A stretch of 64,000 bases of DNA from JAAYFJ01 sp964344295 (GTDB lineage: Bacteria; Bacillota; Clostridia; Tissierellales; Peptoniphilaceae), in NCBI GenBank assembly GCA_964344295.1, contig CAYFMR010000006.1, positions 1 to 64,000 on the forward strand, given 5' to 3'. This document shows positions 1-8,552 of the stretch, piece by piece (positions within the stretch are counted from its first letter, which is position 1; every line of letters starts with the position of its first letter). Both the position numbers and the translations under genes were made by a program. The notes under the pieces are model-generated. The model was not told the DNA's origin. It searched no databases and was given only the letters and a program-made list of their open reading frames with translations.

Positions 1-1259
1 TGGGCGGTGTAGGCAAACATGTCCGCACATTGGAGGTGGGTGATGCGGTAGTGGGTTTGGAGGCGTTTTAGGTCACGCATGAGGGTGGCTTGGTCGCAGG
101 AGATGTAGAGGATTTGTGCGGGAGCTTTGGCTTTGATGGCGTCGATGAGTGTTTCATGGAGGCCGGCCCGTGGCGGGTCGACGATGAGTTGGTGGTTCGG
201 TAGGTGTTGGGCAGGGTAGATGGTTTCTGCCGGTCCTGCCAGGTAGATTGGAGTCAGGCCGTGAGCTTGGGCGTTTTGTTGCGCCATGGTCACGGCTTTT
301 TTGTCGTATTCGTTGCCCAAGATGAGGCGAGAGCCGGCCAGCACTTGACCTAGCACACCGATACCGCAGTAGAGGTCCACGACGGGGAGGTTCGGGTCGA
401 TGAGGTTTTGGGAGGTGACGAGGATTTGTTCCAGGATGGCGGTGTTGGTTTGGAAAAAGCCGGTAGTGGCAAAGGCCCAGATTTTTCCCGCCACTTGTTC
501 CCGGAAGGTGCCGTCGCCGAGAAAGGTGTGGATGGGCGCACCGTAGTGGCCTTGGTAGTCCACAGCGTTGACTTGTTCACAAGTCGTCACGCCCAGTTTA
601 ACCAGTGTGTCCAGGTCTGCTTGGGATAGGGGGAGCGGGTCGGGTGTTGCCGTCACCAAAATCACGGCAGCTTCGCCTAGGGTGTTGGTGCGGATCCCCA
701 CTTCTCGGAGATGGGGGTCGGTCCAGCCCATGGCTTCGATGCCACGACGAATCCGTTCTCCTTGGGGCGAAAAGATGTGGCAACGGTCCAGGGCACCGAA
801 ACGGTGATCCACAGTCCAGAGTCCCAGCCGGCCTTCTTTGGCTAGAAATTGCATATGGTTGCGAAAGCCTTGAGGGTTTGGCACGCAGAGAGATTCTCTG
901 ACAGTCTCTTCCACGCCCAGGCGCTGTGCCCGTCCCTTGAGGACTGTTTCTTTGTGGTCGATTTGTGCCCGGTGGTCATAGGCCATGAGGGGGCAACCGC
1001 CACAGGTGAGGCCATGGGGACAGGGCGGGTCGATACGGTGGGGAGAGGGAACGGTGATTTCATCCAGCTGGGCTGCGGCCCATGATTTTTTGGTGCGGCT
1101 GATGGTGAAGGTGATGTGATCTCCAGGCAATCCTCCGGGCACAAAAACGACGGGACGGCCGTGGATTTTCACCACAGCTCTCCCGTCTGATGTCATGTCG
1201 GTGACAAGGCCAGGTCCGCCCTGTTCCCCTTTATTCCATTGTGTCATCGTTGTTTTCAT
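1..1259 (-). CDS. rlmD: 23S rRNA (uracil-5-)-methyltransferase, RlmD/RumA family (3' end cut by window)
   Basis: SAM-dependent methyltransferase making 5-methyluridine in 23S rRNA. I translated this frame directly: 419 residues are open from ATG 1259 to the window edge. An N-terminal TRAM-like stretch is followed by iron-sulfur cysteines C80, C86, C89 (CPHGLTCGGC) and C160. TTGFFQTN (about 266-272), the SAM loop VVDLYCGIGVLG (293-304), DPPRAGLHE (361-369) and YISCDQATLMRDL (385-397, with the catalytic Cys) are typical of the family. The usual length is about 450 residues, so roughly 30 C-terminal residues lie outside the window. It starts one base after the cvfB stop, so it is probably translationally coupled. 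Assignment as RlmD rather than the dual-specificity RlmCD form of Firmicutes cannot be decided from this. Confidence 0.93.
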   Translation of the reverse strand, partial: MKTTMTQWNKGEQGGPGLVTDMTSDGRAVVKIHGRPVVFVPGGLPGDHITFTISRTKKSWAAAQLDEITVPSPHRIDPPCPHGLTCGGCPLMAYDHRAQIDHKETVLKGRAQRLGVEETVRESLCVPNPQGFRNHMQFLAKEGRLGLWTVDHRFGALDRCHIFSPQGERIRRGIEAMGWTDPHLREVGIRTNTLGEAAVILVTATPDPLPLSQADLDTLVKLGVTTCEQVNAVDYQGHYGAPIHTFLGDGTFREQVAGKIWAFATTGFFQTNTAILEQILVTSQNLIDPNLPVVDLYCGIGVLGQVLAGSRLILGNEYDKKAVTMAQQNAQAHGLTPIYLAGPAETIYPAQHLPNHQLIVDPPRAGLHETLIDAIKAKAPAQILYISCDQATLMRDLKRLQTHYRITHLQCADMFAYTA

Positions 1260-1260
1260 A

Positions 1261-2100
1261 TTATTTTTTCTTTTTTAAGGCAATAAAGTTGTCTCCCACC
1301 GTCACTTCGCCTCGTTTATAGAGGTTGCCCGCTGCTCGTTTGAAAGCGCCTTTACTCATGTTGGTGGCTTGCATAATGGCGATGGGCGAGGATTTGTCCC
1401 CGATATTGAGGCGCCCCCCGGATTTGATGACGATGCTTAATAAGCGTTTAGCATCGTGGGGCATTTGTTGTTCCATGCGTTTTTGGGGAGAGAGGACGAG
1501 TTTGCCGTCCGGCTGAACGTGTTCCACACGCAAGTGCACGGTTTCGCCCACTTCGTAGAGGCGACGCACTTCCCGGCGAGGAATCATGCCGTCATAGGCG
1601 TTGTCCACGATGACGAAGTAGCCCAGTTGCGGATGGGAGGAGTAGATGACGCCATCCACCCAGTCGTGGCGCTTGTAGGAAGAGTGGCTCTTCAGGTGGC
1701 CCTTGAGCCGCATGGTCGCCGCCAATCGTCCGGACTTATCCACATAGAGATAGGCCATGACACTTTGGCCTTCTTGAAGATGGCCCATGGTCTCCCGTCT
1801 CGGCAACAGCACGTCCCGCTCCAGGCCTATGTCTAAAAAGGCTCCGATGGAAGTGACGGCGTTGACTTTCAGGTGAGCGATATCGCCCACTTCGGCATAG
1901 GTCTTTTTCGTCGTAGCCAGGTATTCGTTATCATTGCCGCGATAGACAAAGACTTCGACAGAGTCTCCTGGCTTGTGGTTGCCCAATTCTTCCCGAGGCA
2001 AGAACACTTGGGTTCCTCCGCTGCCGGGGGTGGTGAGAATGGCCCCTCTTTGATTGACGATTTTGATCGTTAAATGCTGTCGTTTTCCTAATTCGAGCAT
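1261..2100 (-). CDS. cvfB: CvfB-type S1 RNA-binding protein
   Basis: 279 residues, the usual length of CvfB/YitL proteins. Tandem S1-like beta-barrels fill about residues 1-210 (for example VGDIAHLKVNAVTSIGAFL and VGETVHLRVEHVQPDGKLVL). A C-terminal winged-helix-like part follows (about 215-275, with AIMQATNMSKGAFKRAAGNL). The family is known as an RNA-binding regulator affecting virulence gene expression in staphylococci; its molecular target here is unknown. The start is set by AAAGGAG six bases before ATG 2100. It lies 25 bp downstream of the radical SAM gene and one base upstream of rlmD, in the minus-strand run 6469-1. Confidence 0.9.
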   Translation of the reverse strand: MLELGKRQHLTIKIVNQRGAILTTPGSGGTQVFLPREELGNHKPGDSVEVFVYRGNDNEYLATTKKTYAEVGDIAHLKVNAVTSIGAFLDIGLERDVLLPRRETMGHLQEGQSVMAYLYVDKSGRLAATMRLKGHLKSHSSYKRHDWVDGVIYSSHPQLGYFVIVDNAYDGMIPRREVRRLYEVGETVHLRVEHVQPDGKLVLSPQKRMEQQMPHDAKRLLSIVIKSGGRLNIGDKSSPIAIMQATNMSKGAFKRAAGNLYKRGEVTVGDNFIALKKKK

Positions 2101-2125
2101 AAATTGCTCCTTTCTATGTCAAGAA

Positions 2126-3028
2126 CTACGCGTGGAGCCCTTGTTCCCAATGGTTTTCTTTGAGTTGACGGTCAATGGTCGTCAACACCTTCGTCTTATC
2201 CAAGGTCCACCGGGGAGCGATGAGCCTATCTTTTCTGCCGTCTCCGGTGAGGCGGTGGATCACCACGTCTTGGGAAAGATAAGTCAGCCCTTTCGCCACG
2301 TCATGGGCATAGTCTTCCAAGGTATTCATCGACCAGGGATGTTGGGCATAGGCCCTTGCCAGTGCCGTGCCCTGTTCGATGTAAAGTTGGTGGATCTTGA
2401 CGCCGAAAAACCCGTTTTGTCCCACATACCGCAGGGATCTAATCCGATCAGCCTCCGTTTCCCCTGGCAGATCAAAGATTAAGTGGGCGATGGGGTTTAA
2501 TGCCGTCAGTCCCAATTCCTCATAGCCCCGGGCAAAGGCCTCGTGGGTGTAACCGCGACCGATCCACTGCAATGTCCGTTCGTTCACCGTCTGTAGCCCC
2601 AGCTCCAACCACACCAGGTGGGTGGAGGTTAGCGACCGCAGGTAAGCTACCTTTTCCCGATCCAGTGCATCCACACGGGTAGCCAGGCTAATGCCATCCA
2701 CACCGGTGCCGAGAAGGGCTTCGCAGTGGGCTTGCAAGGTCTCCTTTGAGCCATACGTATTGGTGAAGTTTTGGGCGTAAGCCACGGTGAGGTGGCCCTT
2801 GCCCCATTTGCGCTCCATGATCTCCCGCATGGAGGCCACTTGTTCCTCCAAGGGCTGCTCAGCCAATGTCCTCTCCCCGGCGCCCCGTTCATTGCAATAC
2901 AGGCAACCCTTGTACCCCAGGCTGCCATCTCGGTTGGGACAAGTTTGGCCCAGATCCACGGGAATGCGAATCACCCGCCTGCCGTAGGTTTGCCTGGCCC
3001 AGGAGTAAAGGTCGGTGTAGCGCTTCAT
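2126..3028 (-). CDS. TIGR01212-type radical SAM protein (YhcC/YtqA)
   Basis: About 300-residue radical SAM protein. Near the N terminus, TCPNRDGSLGYKGCLYC carries the cluster cysteines in the spaced pattern C-x11-C-x2-C, characteristic of the TIGR01212 family. The core shows AQNFTNTYGSKE, GISLATRVDAL and LELGLQTVNERTL, as expected for the radical SAM barrel. The substrate of the family is not settled; relatives are Elp3-like or tRNA-associated. ATG 3028 (MKRYTDLYSW) was chosen over GTG 3034 because it fits the family N terminus, but neither has a strong ribosome site. It sits between the carboxypeptidase and cvfB. Confidence 0.87.
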   Translation of the reverse strand: MKRYTDLYSWARQTYGRRVIRIPVDLGQTCPNRDGSLGYKGCLYCNERGAGERTLAEQPLEEQVASMREIMERKWGKGHLTVAYAQNFTNTYGSKETLQAHCEALLGTGVDGISLATRVDALDREKVAYLRSLTSTHLVWLELGLQTVNERTLQWIGRGYTHEAFARGYEELGLTALNPIAHLIFDLPGETEADRIRSLRYVGQNGFFGVKIHQLYIEQGTALARAYAQHPWSMNTLEDYAHDVAKGLTYLSQDVVIHRLTGDGRKDRLIAPRWTLDKTKVLTTIDRQLKENHWEQGLHA

Positions 3029-3061
3029 CGCCACTTGATCTCACGATCCAAGGCGCGGAGC

Positions 3062-4129
3062 CTATTGCCCGGTGTCCGTTTCATGATCATCGGTTCCTTG
3101 ACCGTCCTGTTCCGTGGTCCCCTCTTGGTCATCCACGCCTTGGCCTTCGCCATCCGGACGACCTTCCGTTTCGCCGCCTTCCGGTTTGGTCAGTGCCGGC
3201 AGCGGATTTTCCGGCATATTGGCAATGTCTTTGGGATCCACTAATTCACTGAGCAGCAGTTGGGCATCGTGCCATTGGGGCACGGAATCGTCATGGCGAT
3301 CCACCGCTCCCATGGTGACCAGGATATATTCTTTGCCTTGCACCTTGGCTAGCGTCGCCCAGCAAAGGCCGGCTTTTTCCGTTGTGCCGGATTTGCCCCC
3401 GAGGATTTGGAAGGCCGGGTGACCCGTGGGAGGAATCACTGACAGCACCGTGCTTTCCAGCAACAGGCCATCAGGATGATTGGCGTTTTTGCTGGTCCAG
3501 TACATTGGTTTTGTAAAGATTTCGCGGAACGTGGGGTTGGTCAACGCCTTATCCAACAGTAGAGCCAAGTCTTTCGCCGAGGCGTACTGCTGTTCGTCAT
3601 CCATGCCGATGGGATTGGTAAATAAGGAGTTTTCCATCGGAATTTCCTTAGCCACTTGGTTCATCTCAAAGACGAAGTCTTCCATGCTCCCGGACATCGA
3701 AATGGCCGCAGAACCTGCTGCTTCTCCTCCGGAGGAGAGCATGGTACCGTAGAGGAGATCGCCCATGGTGACGTCCTCATCACCATAGAAACCGGCCATC
3801 GAGGCGTTTTTTTCCACCATAGACTGGTAAAGCGCCGTATTGACTTTCACTTCTTCATTTAAGTCTGCTCCCAATTCCAACGCAGTATAGACCGTTAAGA
3901 TTTTGGTTAAGCTGGCCGGTGCCAAGCGTTCATCGCCGTTGATGGTGTAGACCCAGTCTTGGGCTTCTCGATCCCACAGGGCCACCGCTTGGGACTGCAA
4001 TTTCGTATCGTCAAATTGAGCAAAGGGCACATAGGCTTTTTCATAGATAAAGGATGTATAAAACCCAATGACCAGCAAAATCGCCAGCAAGATGGCGCCC
4101 CCTAGTTTCATCATACGCGTCTCGTTCAT
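3062..4129 (-). CDS. D-alanyl-D-alanine carboxypeptidase (peptidase S11)
   Basis: 355 residues. An N-terminal membrane segment (about 9-28) anchors the enzyme outside the cell, where it trims the terminal D-Ala from peptidoglycan stem peptides. The active-site SxxK is SLTK (S73-K76) and the KTG box is KSG (in GGKSGTTEKAG). The SxN position reads SGG (133-135), a variant. The last 40 or so residues are acidic, rich in Gly, Asp and Gln, and look like a disordered tail. AAGGAGG sits just before ATG 4129. It lies 10 bp downstream of thiI in the same run. Compare with the degenerate paralogue at 45976-47316. Confidence 0.9.
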   Translation of the reverse strand: MNETRMMKLGGAILLAILLVIGFYTSFIYEKAYVPFAQFDDTKLQSQAVALWDREAQDWVYTINGDERLAPASLTKILTVYTALELGADLNEEVKVNTALYQSMVEKNASMAGFYGDEDVTMGDLLYGTMLSSGGEAAGSAAISMSGSMEDFVFEMNQVAKEIPMENSLFTNPIGMDDEQQYASAKDLALLLDKALTNPTFREIFTKPMYWTSKNANHPDGLLLESTVLSVIPPTGHPAFQILGGKSGTTEKAGLCWATLAKVQGKEYILVTMGAVDRHDDSVPQWHDAQLLLSELVDPKDIANMPENPLPALTKPEGGETEGRPDGEGQGVDDQEGTTEQDGQGTDDHETDTGQ

Positions 4130-4139
4130 GTCGACCTCC

Positions 4140-5306
4140 TTATTTGATTTCCATAATTTCCATGCGGGAAAGGACCAAGTCCACCAATGCCTCTACGTCC
4201 AGGTTGGCTTCCTGTCGCAACACTTTCTCCAAGACCGGCTTGGTGATGGGGCGTTTTGGCAAAAATACAGAGCAGGAATCTTCGTAAGGCAAAATCGACA
4301 CCTCATAGGTTTCGATTTCCCTAGAGCGATCCACAATGTCCACCTTGTCCATGGCTACCAAAGGACGCAGGACCGGTAAGGTGTTGACTTGGTTGATCAC
4401 CGCCATCGATTCAATGGTCTGGCTGGCCACCTGCCCCAGAGCTTCCCCGGTAATGAGGGCTTGATGGCCCTTTTCATAGGCAATGCGCTCGGCAATGCGC
4501 ATCATGAAGCGACGGGAAAGAATGGTCATATAATCCGGCTTACAATGGGCCTTGATGGCTTCCTGTATGGGCAATAGATTGATTAAATAGATGGAAAACG
4601 GACCCATATAGCGGCTTAGGATTTCACCGATAGACCTGATTTTTTCGATGGAACGTTCTGGCGTAAACGGATAGCTGTGGTAGTGAACCCCGTCTACCGT
4701 CATGCCTCGTTTGGCCATCATATAGGCCGCCACCGGAGAGTCGATGCCACCGGAGAGCAGCTGCAGGCCCTTGCCTCCGGTGCCTTGGGGCATGCCCCCT
4801 TCACCGTGGAAGCGTTCGATATAGACATAGCCGTGTTGTTTGATATCCACATAGAGGATGAAATCCGGCTGGTGCACATCCACGGCTAGCCCCGGGATCT
4901 GGGATAACACATACCCTCCGATACGCCTGGACACTTCCGGCGATTTCAGTGGGAAGTTCTTATCCGCCCTAGTGGTTTCCACCTTAAAGGTCTTGGCCCC
5001 CGTCTTTTCGATGTAGGACTTCGCCAACTGCAACCCTTCCCGGGACAGATCTTCCAGCTGAGGCTCTGTACGCACCACAGGGCAGATATAGACCAGCCCA
5101 AAGACTTTTTGTAAGCGTTTAATGGCCAGGGCCTCTTTCGACACTTCGATGGGGATATAGATTTTCCCCATTTCTTTATACATCGGGCCAGGCTCCAACT
5201 CCTGCAAAGCCCTTTTCATCTGGCGTATTTGCTGGGATTCAAACTGATGGCGATTATGCCCTTTGAGCATAGCCTCTCCCAGGCTAACAGAGATAAAAGT
5301 TTCCAT
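4140..5306 (-). CDS. thiI: tRNA 4-thiouridine synthase ThiI
   Basis: 388 residues: ferredoxin-like and THUMP domains (about 1-165), then a PP-loop ATPase with the nucleotide motif LLSGGIDSPVAAYM (about 183-196). ThiI adenylates U8 of tRNA and inserts sulfur; in many bacteria it also thiolates ThiS for thiamine. There is no C-terminal rhodanese domain, the usual situation in Bacillus and Clostridia, where a dedicated cysteine desulfurase supplies sulfur. That partner is directly upstream: its stop overlaps this start as TAATG (one shared base), which strongly implies translational coupling. Confidence 0.96.
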   Translation of the reverse strand: METFISVSLGEAMLKGHNRHQFESQQIRQMKRALQELEPGPMYKEMGKIYIPIEVSKEALAIKRLQKVFGLVYICPVVRTEPQLEDLSREGLQLAKSYIEKTGAKTFKVETTRADKNFPLKSPEVSRRIGGYVLSQIPGLAVDVHQPDFILYVDIKQHGYVYIERFHGEGGMPQGTGGKGLQLLSGGIDSPVAAYMMAKRGMTVDGVHYHSYPFTPERSIEKIRSIGEILSRYMGPFSIYLINLLPIQEAIKAHCKPDYMTILSRRFMMRIAERIAYEKGHQALITGEALGQVASQTIESMAVINQVNTLPVLRPLVAMDKVDIVDRSREIETYEVSILPYEDSCSVFLPKRPITKPVLEKVLRQEANLDVEALVDLVLSRMEIMEIK

Positions 5307-6469
5307 TACGATGGATTCACCAACTTTCGATAACGTTTGACTGCACAGGCCAAAGCTTCCGCTGCCCGCACCATATCCTCCGTCGTATGAGACGGGTTAA
5401 AGCAAAAACGCAAAGTGCCCTCAACGGCTTCGGGGCTGAGTCCCGCCTGATGAAGCACGCTGTCTTTCTTAGGTGAGTGGGCCGAGCAGGCACTCCCCGT
5501 GGAAATGTAAATCCCTTCTTCTTCCAACATATGTAAGATCACTTCCCCGCGAATGGCGGGAAAGGATAGACTCAAGATATAAGGGGAGCTATCCGGCGGC
5601 GACTGCACGTAAAAGCCATCAGTTCCCGCTTCCACCGTGGCTAAAAAGGTCTCTCGGCAAGCCCTCACATGCTCCCGCGCCTGATCCATCCAGGTGAGAC
5701 GTTCTCTTGCCGCCACCCCCATACCGATGATCCCCAAGACATTTTCCGTCCCGGCTCGCAGACCCTTTTCCTGGCCCCCTCCCGGTTGCCAGGGCTGCCA
5801 CTTGTGCGGCTCGCGAATATACAAGGCACCCACGCCTTTGGGGCCGCCTATCTTGTGACCGCTCACAGCCACCGAATCCACACCCCAGGCTTCCGGACAC
5901 ACCGGCAACTTGCCAAAGGCCTGCACGGCATCCACATGGATGTGTACCCGGGGATAGCGACTTCTCCAAGCCCTGGCTATGGCTTCCACGGGGCGTACGG
6001 TCCCCAGCTCATTGTGCACCTGGGTGATCACCAAAAGATCCGGCGTCTCTTCCGGCCAAAAATCAGGGGCTAGGGCAGCGTATCGGTCCACGGGCCACGC
6101 CTCCACACGGTGAGCCACGGCTTGGACACCCTTGACCACCGACGGGTGGTCTGTGGTGGTGATCACCGCCGTCTTCTGGCGCCGCAACCCTTGGCGAATC
6201 GCCGCAAAGTTGGCCTCCGTGCCACCACCGGTAAAGAAGATCCGACTCGACTCCGTATGCAACAGCTGCGCCACGGCCTCCCGGGCTTTGGCTAAGGCCT
6301 TTTCCGCTTCCAACCCTTCTCGGTGCAACGACGAAGGGTTCTTGTAATCCCGTTCAATGGCCGCAATCAGGGCCTCCTTCACAGCCACCGTCATGGGGGC
6401 GGTGGAGCAATCATCGAGATACAGTGACGGGGCCTGATCCTCCCGTCCCCTTTCTTGACCTTGACCCAT
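5306..6469 (-). CDS. Cysteine desulfurase (NifS/IscS-like), partner of ThiI
   Basis: 387-residue PLP enzyme of aminotransferase class V that releases sulfur from cysteine as a persulfide. The PLP lysine lies in SGHKIGGPKGVGALYIR (about 207-223) and the persulfide cysteine in STGSACSAHSPKKDSV (about 331-346). The N-terminal motif is YLDDCSTAPMT instead of the common YLDNAATTP. It is preceded by GGGGGAGG and ATG 6469, under an extended -10 promoter at 6494-6502. Fused by overlap to thiI, it resembles the NifZ-ThiI arrangement of Bacillus, so tRNA thiolation is the likely role rather than general Fe-S assembly. Confidence 0.93.
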   Translation of the reverse strand: MGQGQERGREDQAPSLYLDDCSTAPMTVAVKEALIAAIERDYKNPSSLHREGLEAEKALAKAREAVAQLLHTESSRIFFTGGGTEANFAAIRQGLRRQKTAVITTTDHPSVVKGVQAVAHRVEAWPVDRYAALAPDFWPEETPDLLVITQVHNELGTVRPVEAIARAWRSRYPRVHIHVDAVQAFGKLPVCPEAWGVDSVAVSGHKIGGPKGVGALYIREPHKWQPWQPGGGQEKGLRAGTENVLGIIGMGVAARERLTWMDQAREHVRACRETFLATVEAGTDGFYVQSPPDSSPYILSLSFPAIRGEVILHMLEEEGIYISTGSACSAHSPKKDSVLHQAGLSPEAVEGTLRFCFNPSHTTEDMVRAAEALACAVKRYRKLVNPS

Positions 6470-6493
6470 GTGACCTCCCCCTTTCTAGCTCAA

Positions 6494-6502
6494 ATTATAC
6501 CA
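6494..6502 (-). promoter_or_regulatory. Extended -10 promoter of the desulfurase-thiI-rlmD run
   Basis: Read on the minus strand, TGGTATAAT gives a perfect -10 hexamer with the TGn extension, 25 bp before the start at 6469. No good -35 is visible, as expected for extended -10 promoters. The next five genes follow with gaps of about 33 bp or less, so this may drive all six. Confidence 0.6.
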
Positions 6503-6534
6503 CAAAAGCCTTTACGCCTCTACCAGAGAATCCC

Positions 6535-6564
6535 TTGTCTCGCCTAGGGTTCCTTTGATACACT
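6535..6564 (+). promoter_or_regulatory. Probable promoter of the 6587 gene
   Basis: TTGTCT (6535-6540), an 18-bp spacer and TACACT (6559-6564) with a TGA extension immediately before the -10. It lies 22 bp before the start codon, so the leader would be very short. Confidence 0.4.
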
Positions 6565-6586
6565 TAAGCCTAAAGGAGGCCTTTTT

Positions 6587-7504
6587 ATGCTAACCAAAAC
6601 CATCACCTTACCTCAACAATGGTTTCAACAATTTGTCACTATTCTCACCACCGGATTTTCTCCAACGAAACATCGTATCGTTGGACTCGGTATGCTTACC
6701 CCTTGCTCCAGCGCTAGTAAATTAGTACTTTATCTGAGTGAAGAGCCGGAAGATGAAAAGCAAGTTCTTTCTTCTTTTTCACAAAATATAGCAGACAATT
6801 TGTCAATTATTGGTTATAATGTTAAGCAATATACTCATCCCTTCCTCCAGGAACGCGCCCAAGCTTGGGGACTCCCTTTGCCGGCCGGCCCTTGGAAAGG
6901 ACTGCGGGAACAAGTGGCCGCACGGCGCAGTCTCGACGACACGCTGGCAGACGAATCCTTGTCCACCGCCTTGGGATGGGCTCACTTCCAACCCGACTCC
7001 ACCATTCTCCCCGCCGATGTGCCGGAGTTATGGAAGGAGTTTTGCCAATCCGGCGACACCATGATCGCCGATGTGCTGTGGCAGCGCATGGTCGACGACC
7101 TGCTGGGGATGCAAGCCTTGGCCGCCGCCTTGGACCGCGTGAAAGGCGAGGAAGGTCTGTCCCTGGCGGGATTTACCTTTTTCCCCACCCAAGCCAAGTT
7201 GATCGGCGACCGTCTCTACATCAGTGGCGAAATGGTTCCGTCACTGGAAGGCTACTTCATCGACGACGATCATCAGCTGCAATGCTTCGGCTCGCAGTTT
7301 TCCCTACTGATCCAAGGTCAGACCGGGCTTTACGACCGGGACACCCCCTGTGTCTTCGTGGAACTGCCATGGGAAGAAACCTTCCCCCAAAGCGTGTCTT
7401 CCCCTGATGCCATCACCTTGCTGTCCCTCGACGGCCAGGTGCAAAAAAATCATCTACGACCTGTGACCAAACAGGCTTTATCTCGTTTTTTCCATACAGA
7501 TTAA
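6587..7504 (+). CDS. Unrecognised protein, 305 aa
   Basis: I do not recognise this protein. It starts at ATG 6587 after a clear AAAGGAGG. No signal peptide or membrane segment is visible and it appears cytoplasmic. Features include an early LGMLTPCSSASKLVLYLS strand-like stretch, an acidic middle (about 115-165) and a C-terminal half rich in beta-strand-like segments (AGFTFFPTQAKLIGDRLYIS, then SLEGYFIDDDHQLQCFGSQF). The first 270 bases are clearly more AT-rich than the rest. It lies alone between the desulfurase operon (divergent) and the EamA transporter (same strand, 38 bp downstream), so it may be co-transcribed with the transporter. No function is proposed. Confidence 0.75.
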   Translation: MLTKTITLPQQWFQQFVTILTTGFSPTKHRIVGLGMLTPCSSASKLVLYLSEEPEDEKQVLSSFSQNIADNLSIIGYNVKQYTHPFLQERAQAWGLPLPAGPWKGLREQVAARRSLDDTLADESLSTALGWAHFQPDSTILPADVPELWKEFCQSGDTMIADVLWQRMVDDLLGMQALAAALDRVKGEEGLSLAGFTFFPTQAKLIGDRLYISGEMVPSLEGYFIDDDHQLQCFGSQFSLLIQGQTGLYDRDTPCVFVELPWEETFPQSVSSPDAITLLSLDGQVQKNHLRPVTKQALSRFFHTD

Positions 7505-7542
7505 CTTTCATGCCAAGACAGCGATACAAGGAGGAATGCATT

Positions 7543-8466
7543 ATGGAGCGACAACACGTCACCGCCAAACAAGGGACCCTGGCCAACCTAGGCCTCTTAC
7601 TCATGGCCATCATCTGGGGCTTTGGATTTATCGTGACCAAAGACCACATCGACATCGTCACCCCCTGGCAAGTCATGTGCGCCCGGTTCATTACCGGTGG
7701 AGTGGGGCTGACCATCATCTTTTTTTCTCGCATCAAACGAGCCTTTGCGAGAATATGGAAACAGGGCCTCTATCTAGGCGTTCTAGTGTTTCTCTCCTAC
7801 GGACTGCAAACAGTGGGCATCAAATACACCTCTGCCAGCAACAACGCCTTTTTGACCACCCTTTACGTCATCGTCATCCCCTGGCTGGTGTTTTTCACCT
7901 CCAAACAACACCCCGGCAACACCATCATCATCTGTAGTCTCGTCACCTTCGTGGGCGTGGGACTCATGAGCCTCAGCGATTCGTTTCACATGAACAAGGG
8001 AGACATCATCACGGTCATCAGCTCCATCATCTTCGGTTGGCACCTGCTGCAAGTATCCATCTTCACACGAGATGAAGACCCCATCGCCCTGGCTGCCCTG
8101 CAGCTTCTCGTGTGCGCCGTACTCAGCATCATCGCCACCTCGATCTTTGACCCGCCGTTTAACCCGGCCGCCCTCACCATCGGCGCCATCCAAGGCATGA
8201 TCTACCTCGGCATCGTCAACACACTGCTCACCTTCTTACTCCAATTCGTCTGCCAAAAGTACACCTCCCCCATTAGCGCCTCCTTAATCATGAGCTTGGA
8301 AAGCGTCTTTGCCGCTGTTTTCAGCTTCATCTTCTTAGGAGAAAGACTATCTCCACGGGCCATGATCGGAGCCGGCCTCATCTTCGCCTCCATCATCGTC
8401 GCCCAACTGCACATTCTGCGGGGAGTCAAAGCCAACGAACACGCCCTACACACCAGAGAATCATAA
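7543..8466 (+). CDS. EamA/DMT-superfamily membrane transporter
   Basis: 307 residues with about ten predicted membrane helices, in two EamA repeats (about 10-145 and 155-300). Typical landmarks are MAIIWGFGFIVTKD near the N terminus and SLIMSLESVFAAVFSFIFLG in the second repeat. The family exports or imports small metabolites such as amino acids and nucleosides; the substrate cannot be read from sequence. ATG 7543 was chosen because AAGGAGG lies just upstream; an in-frame ATG at 7510 has no ribosome site. It is followed by a bidirectional terminator. Confidence 0.9.
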   Translation: MERQHVTAKQGTLANLGLLLMAIIWGFGFIVTKDHIDIVTPWQVMCARFITGGVGLTIIFFSRIKRAFARIWKQGLYLGVLVFLSYGLQTVGIKYTSASNNAFLTTLYVIVIPWLVFFTSKQHPGNTIIICSLVTFVGVGLMSLSDSFHMNKGDIITVISSIIFGWHLLQVSIFTRDEDPIALAALQLLVCAVLSIIATSIFDPPFNPAALTIGAIQGMIYLGIVNTLLTFLLQFVCQKYTSPISASLIMSLESVFAAVFSFIFLGERLSPRAMIGAGLIFASIIVAQLHILRGVKANEHALHTRES

Positions 8467-8513
8467 CCAGGCCGCCAAGGCTCTTCTTTGATCAACTATT
8501 TTAGCTCACGTAA

Positions 8514-8540
8514 AAAGGACCGGAATGTTTCCGGTCCTTT
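8514..8540. terminator. Bidirectional terminator between convergent genes
   Basis: 11-bp stem AAAGGACCGGA / TCCGGTCCTTT with a 5-base loop, lying between the transporter (plus) and the TPM gene (minus). A- and T-rich flanks suit both directions. Confidence 0.85.
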
Positions 8541-8552
8541 GTGTATCTACTT

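Noticed and set aside
7783..8193. 136-residue antisense frame in the EamA gene
   Set aside because: Asp/Gly/His-rich shadow of hydrophobic membrane helices; the plus-strand gene is clear.
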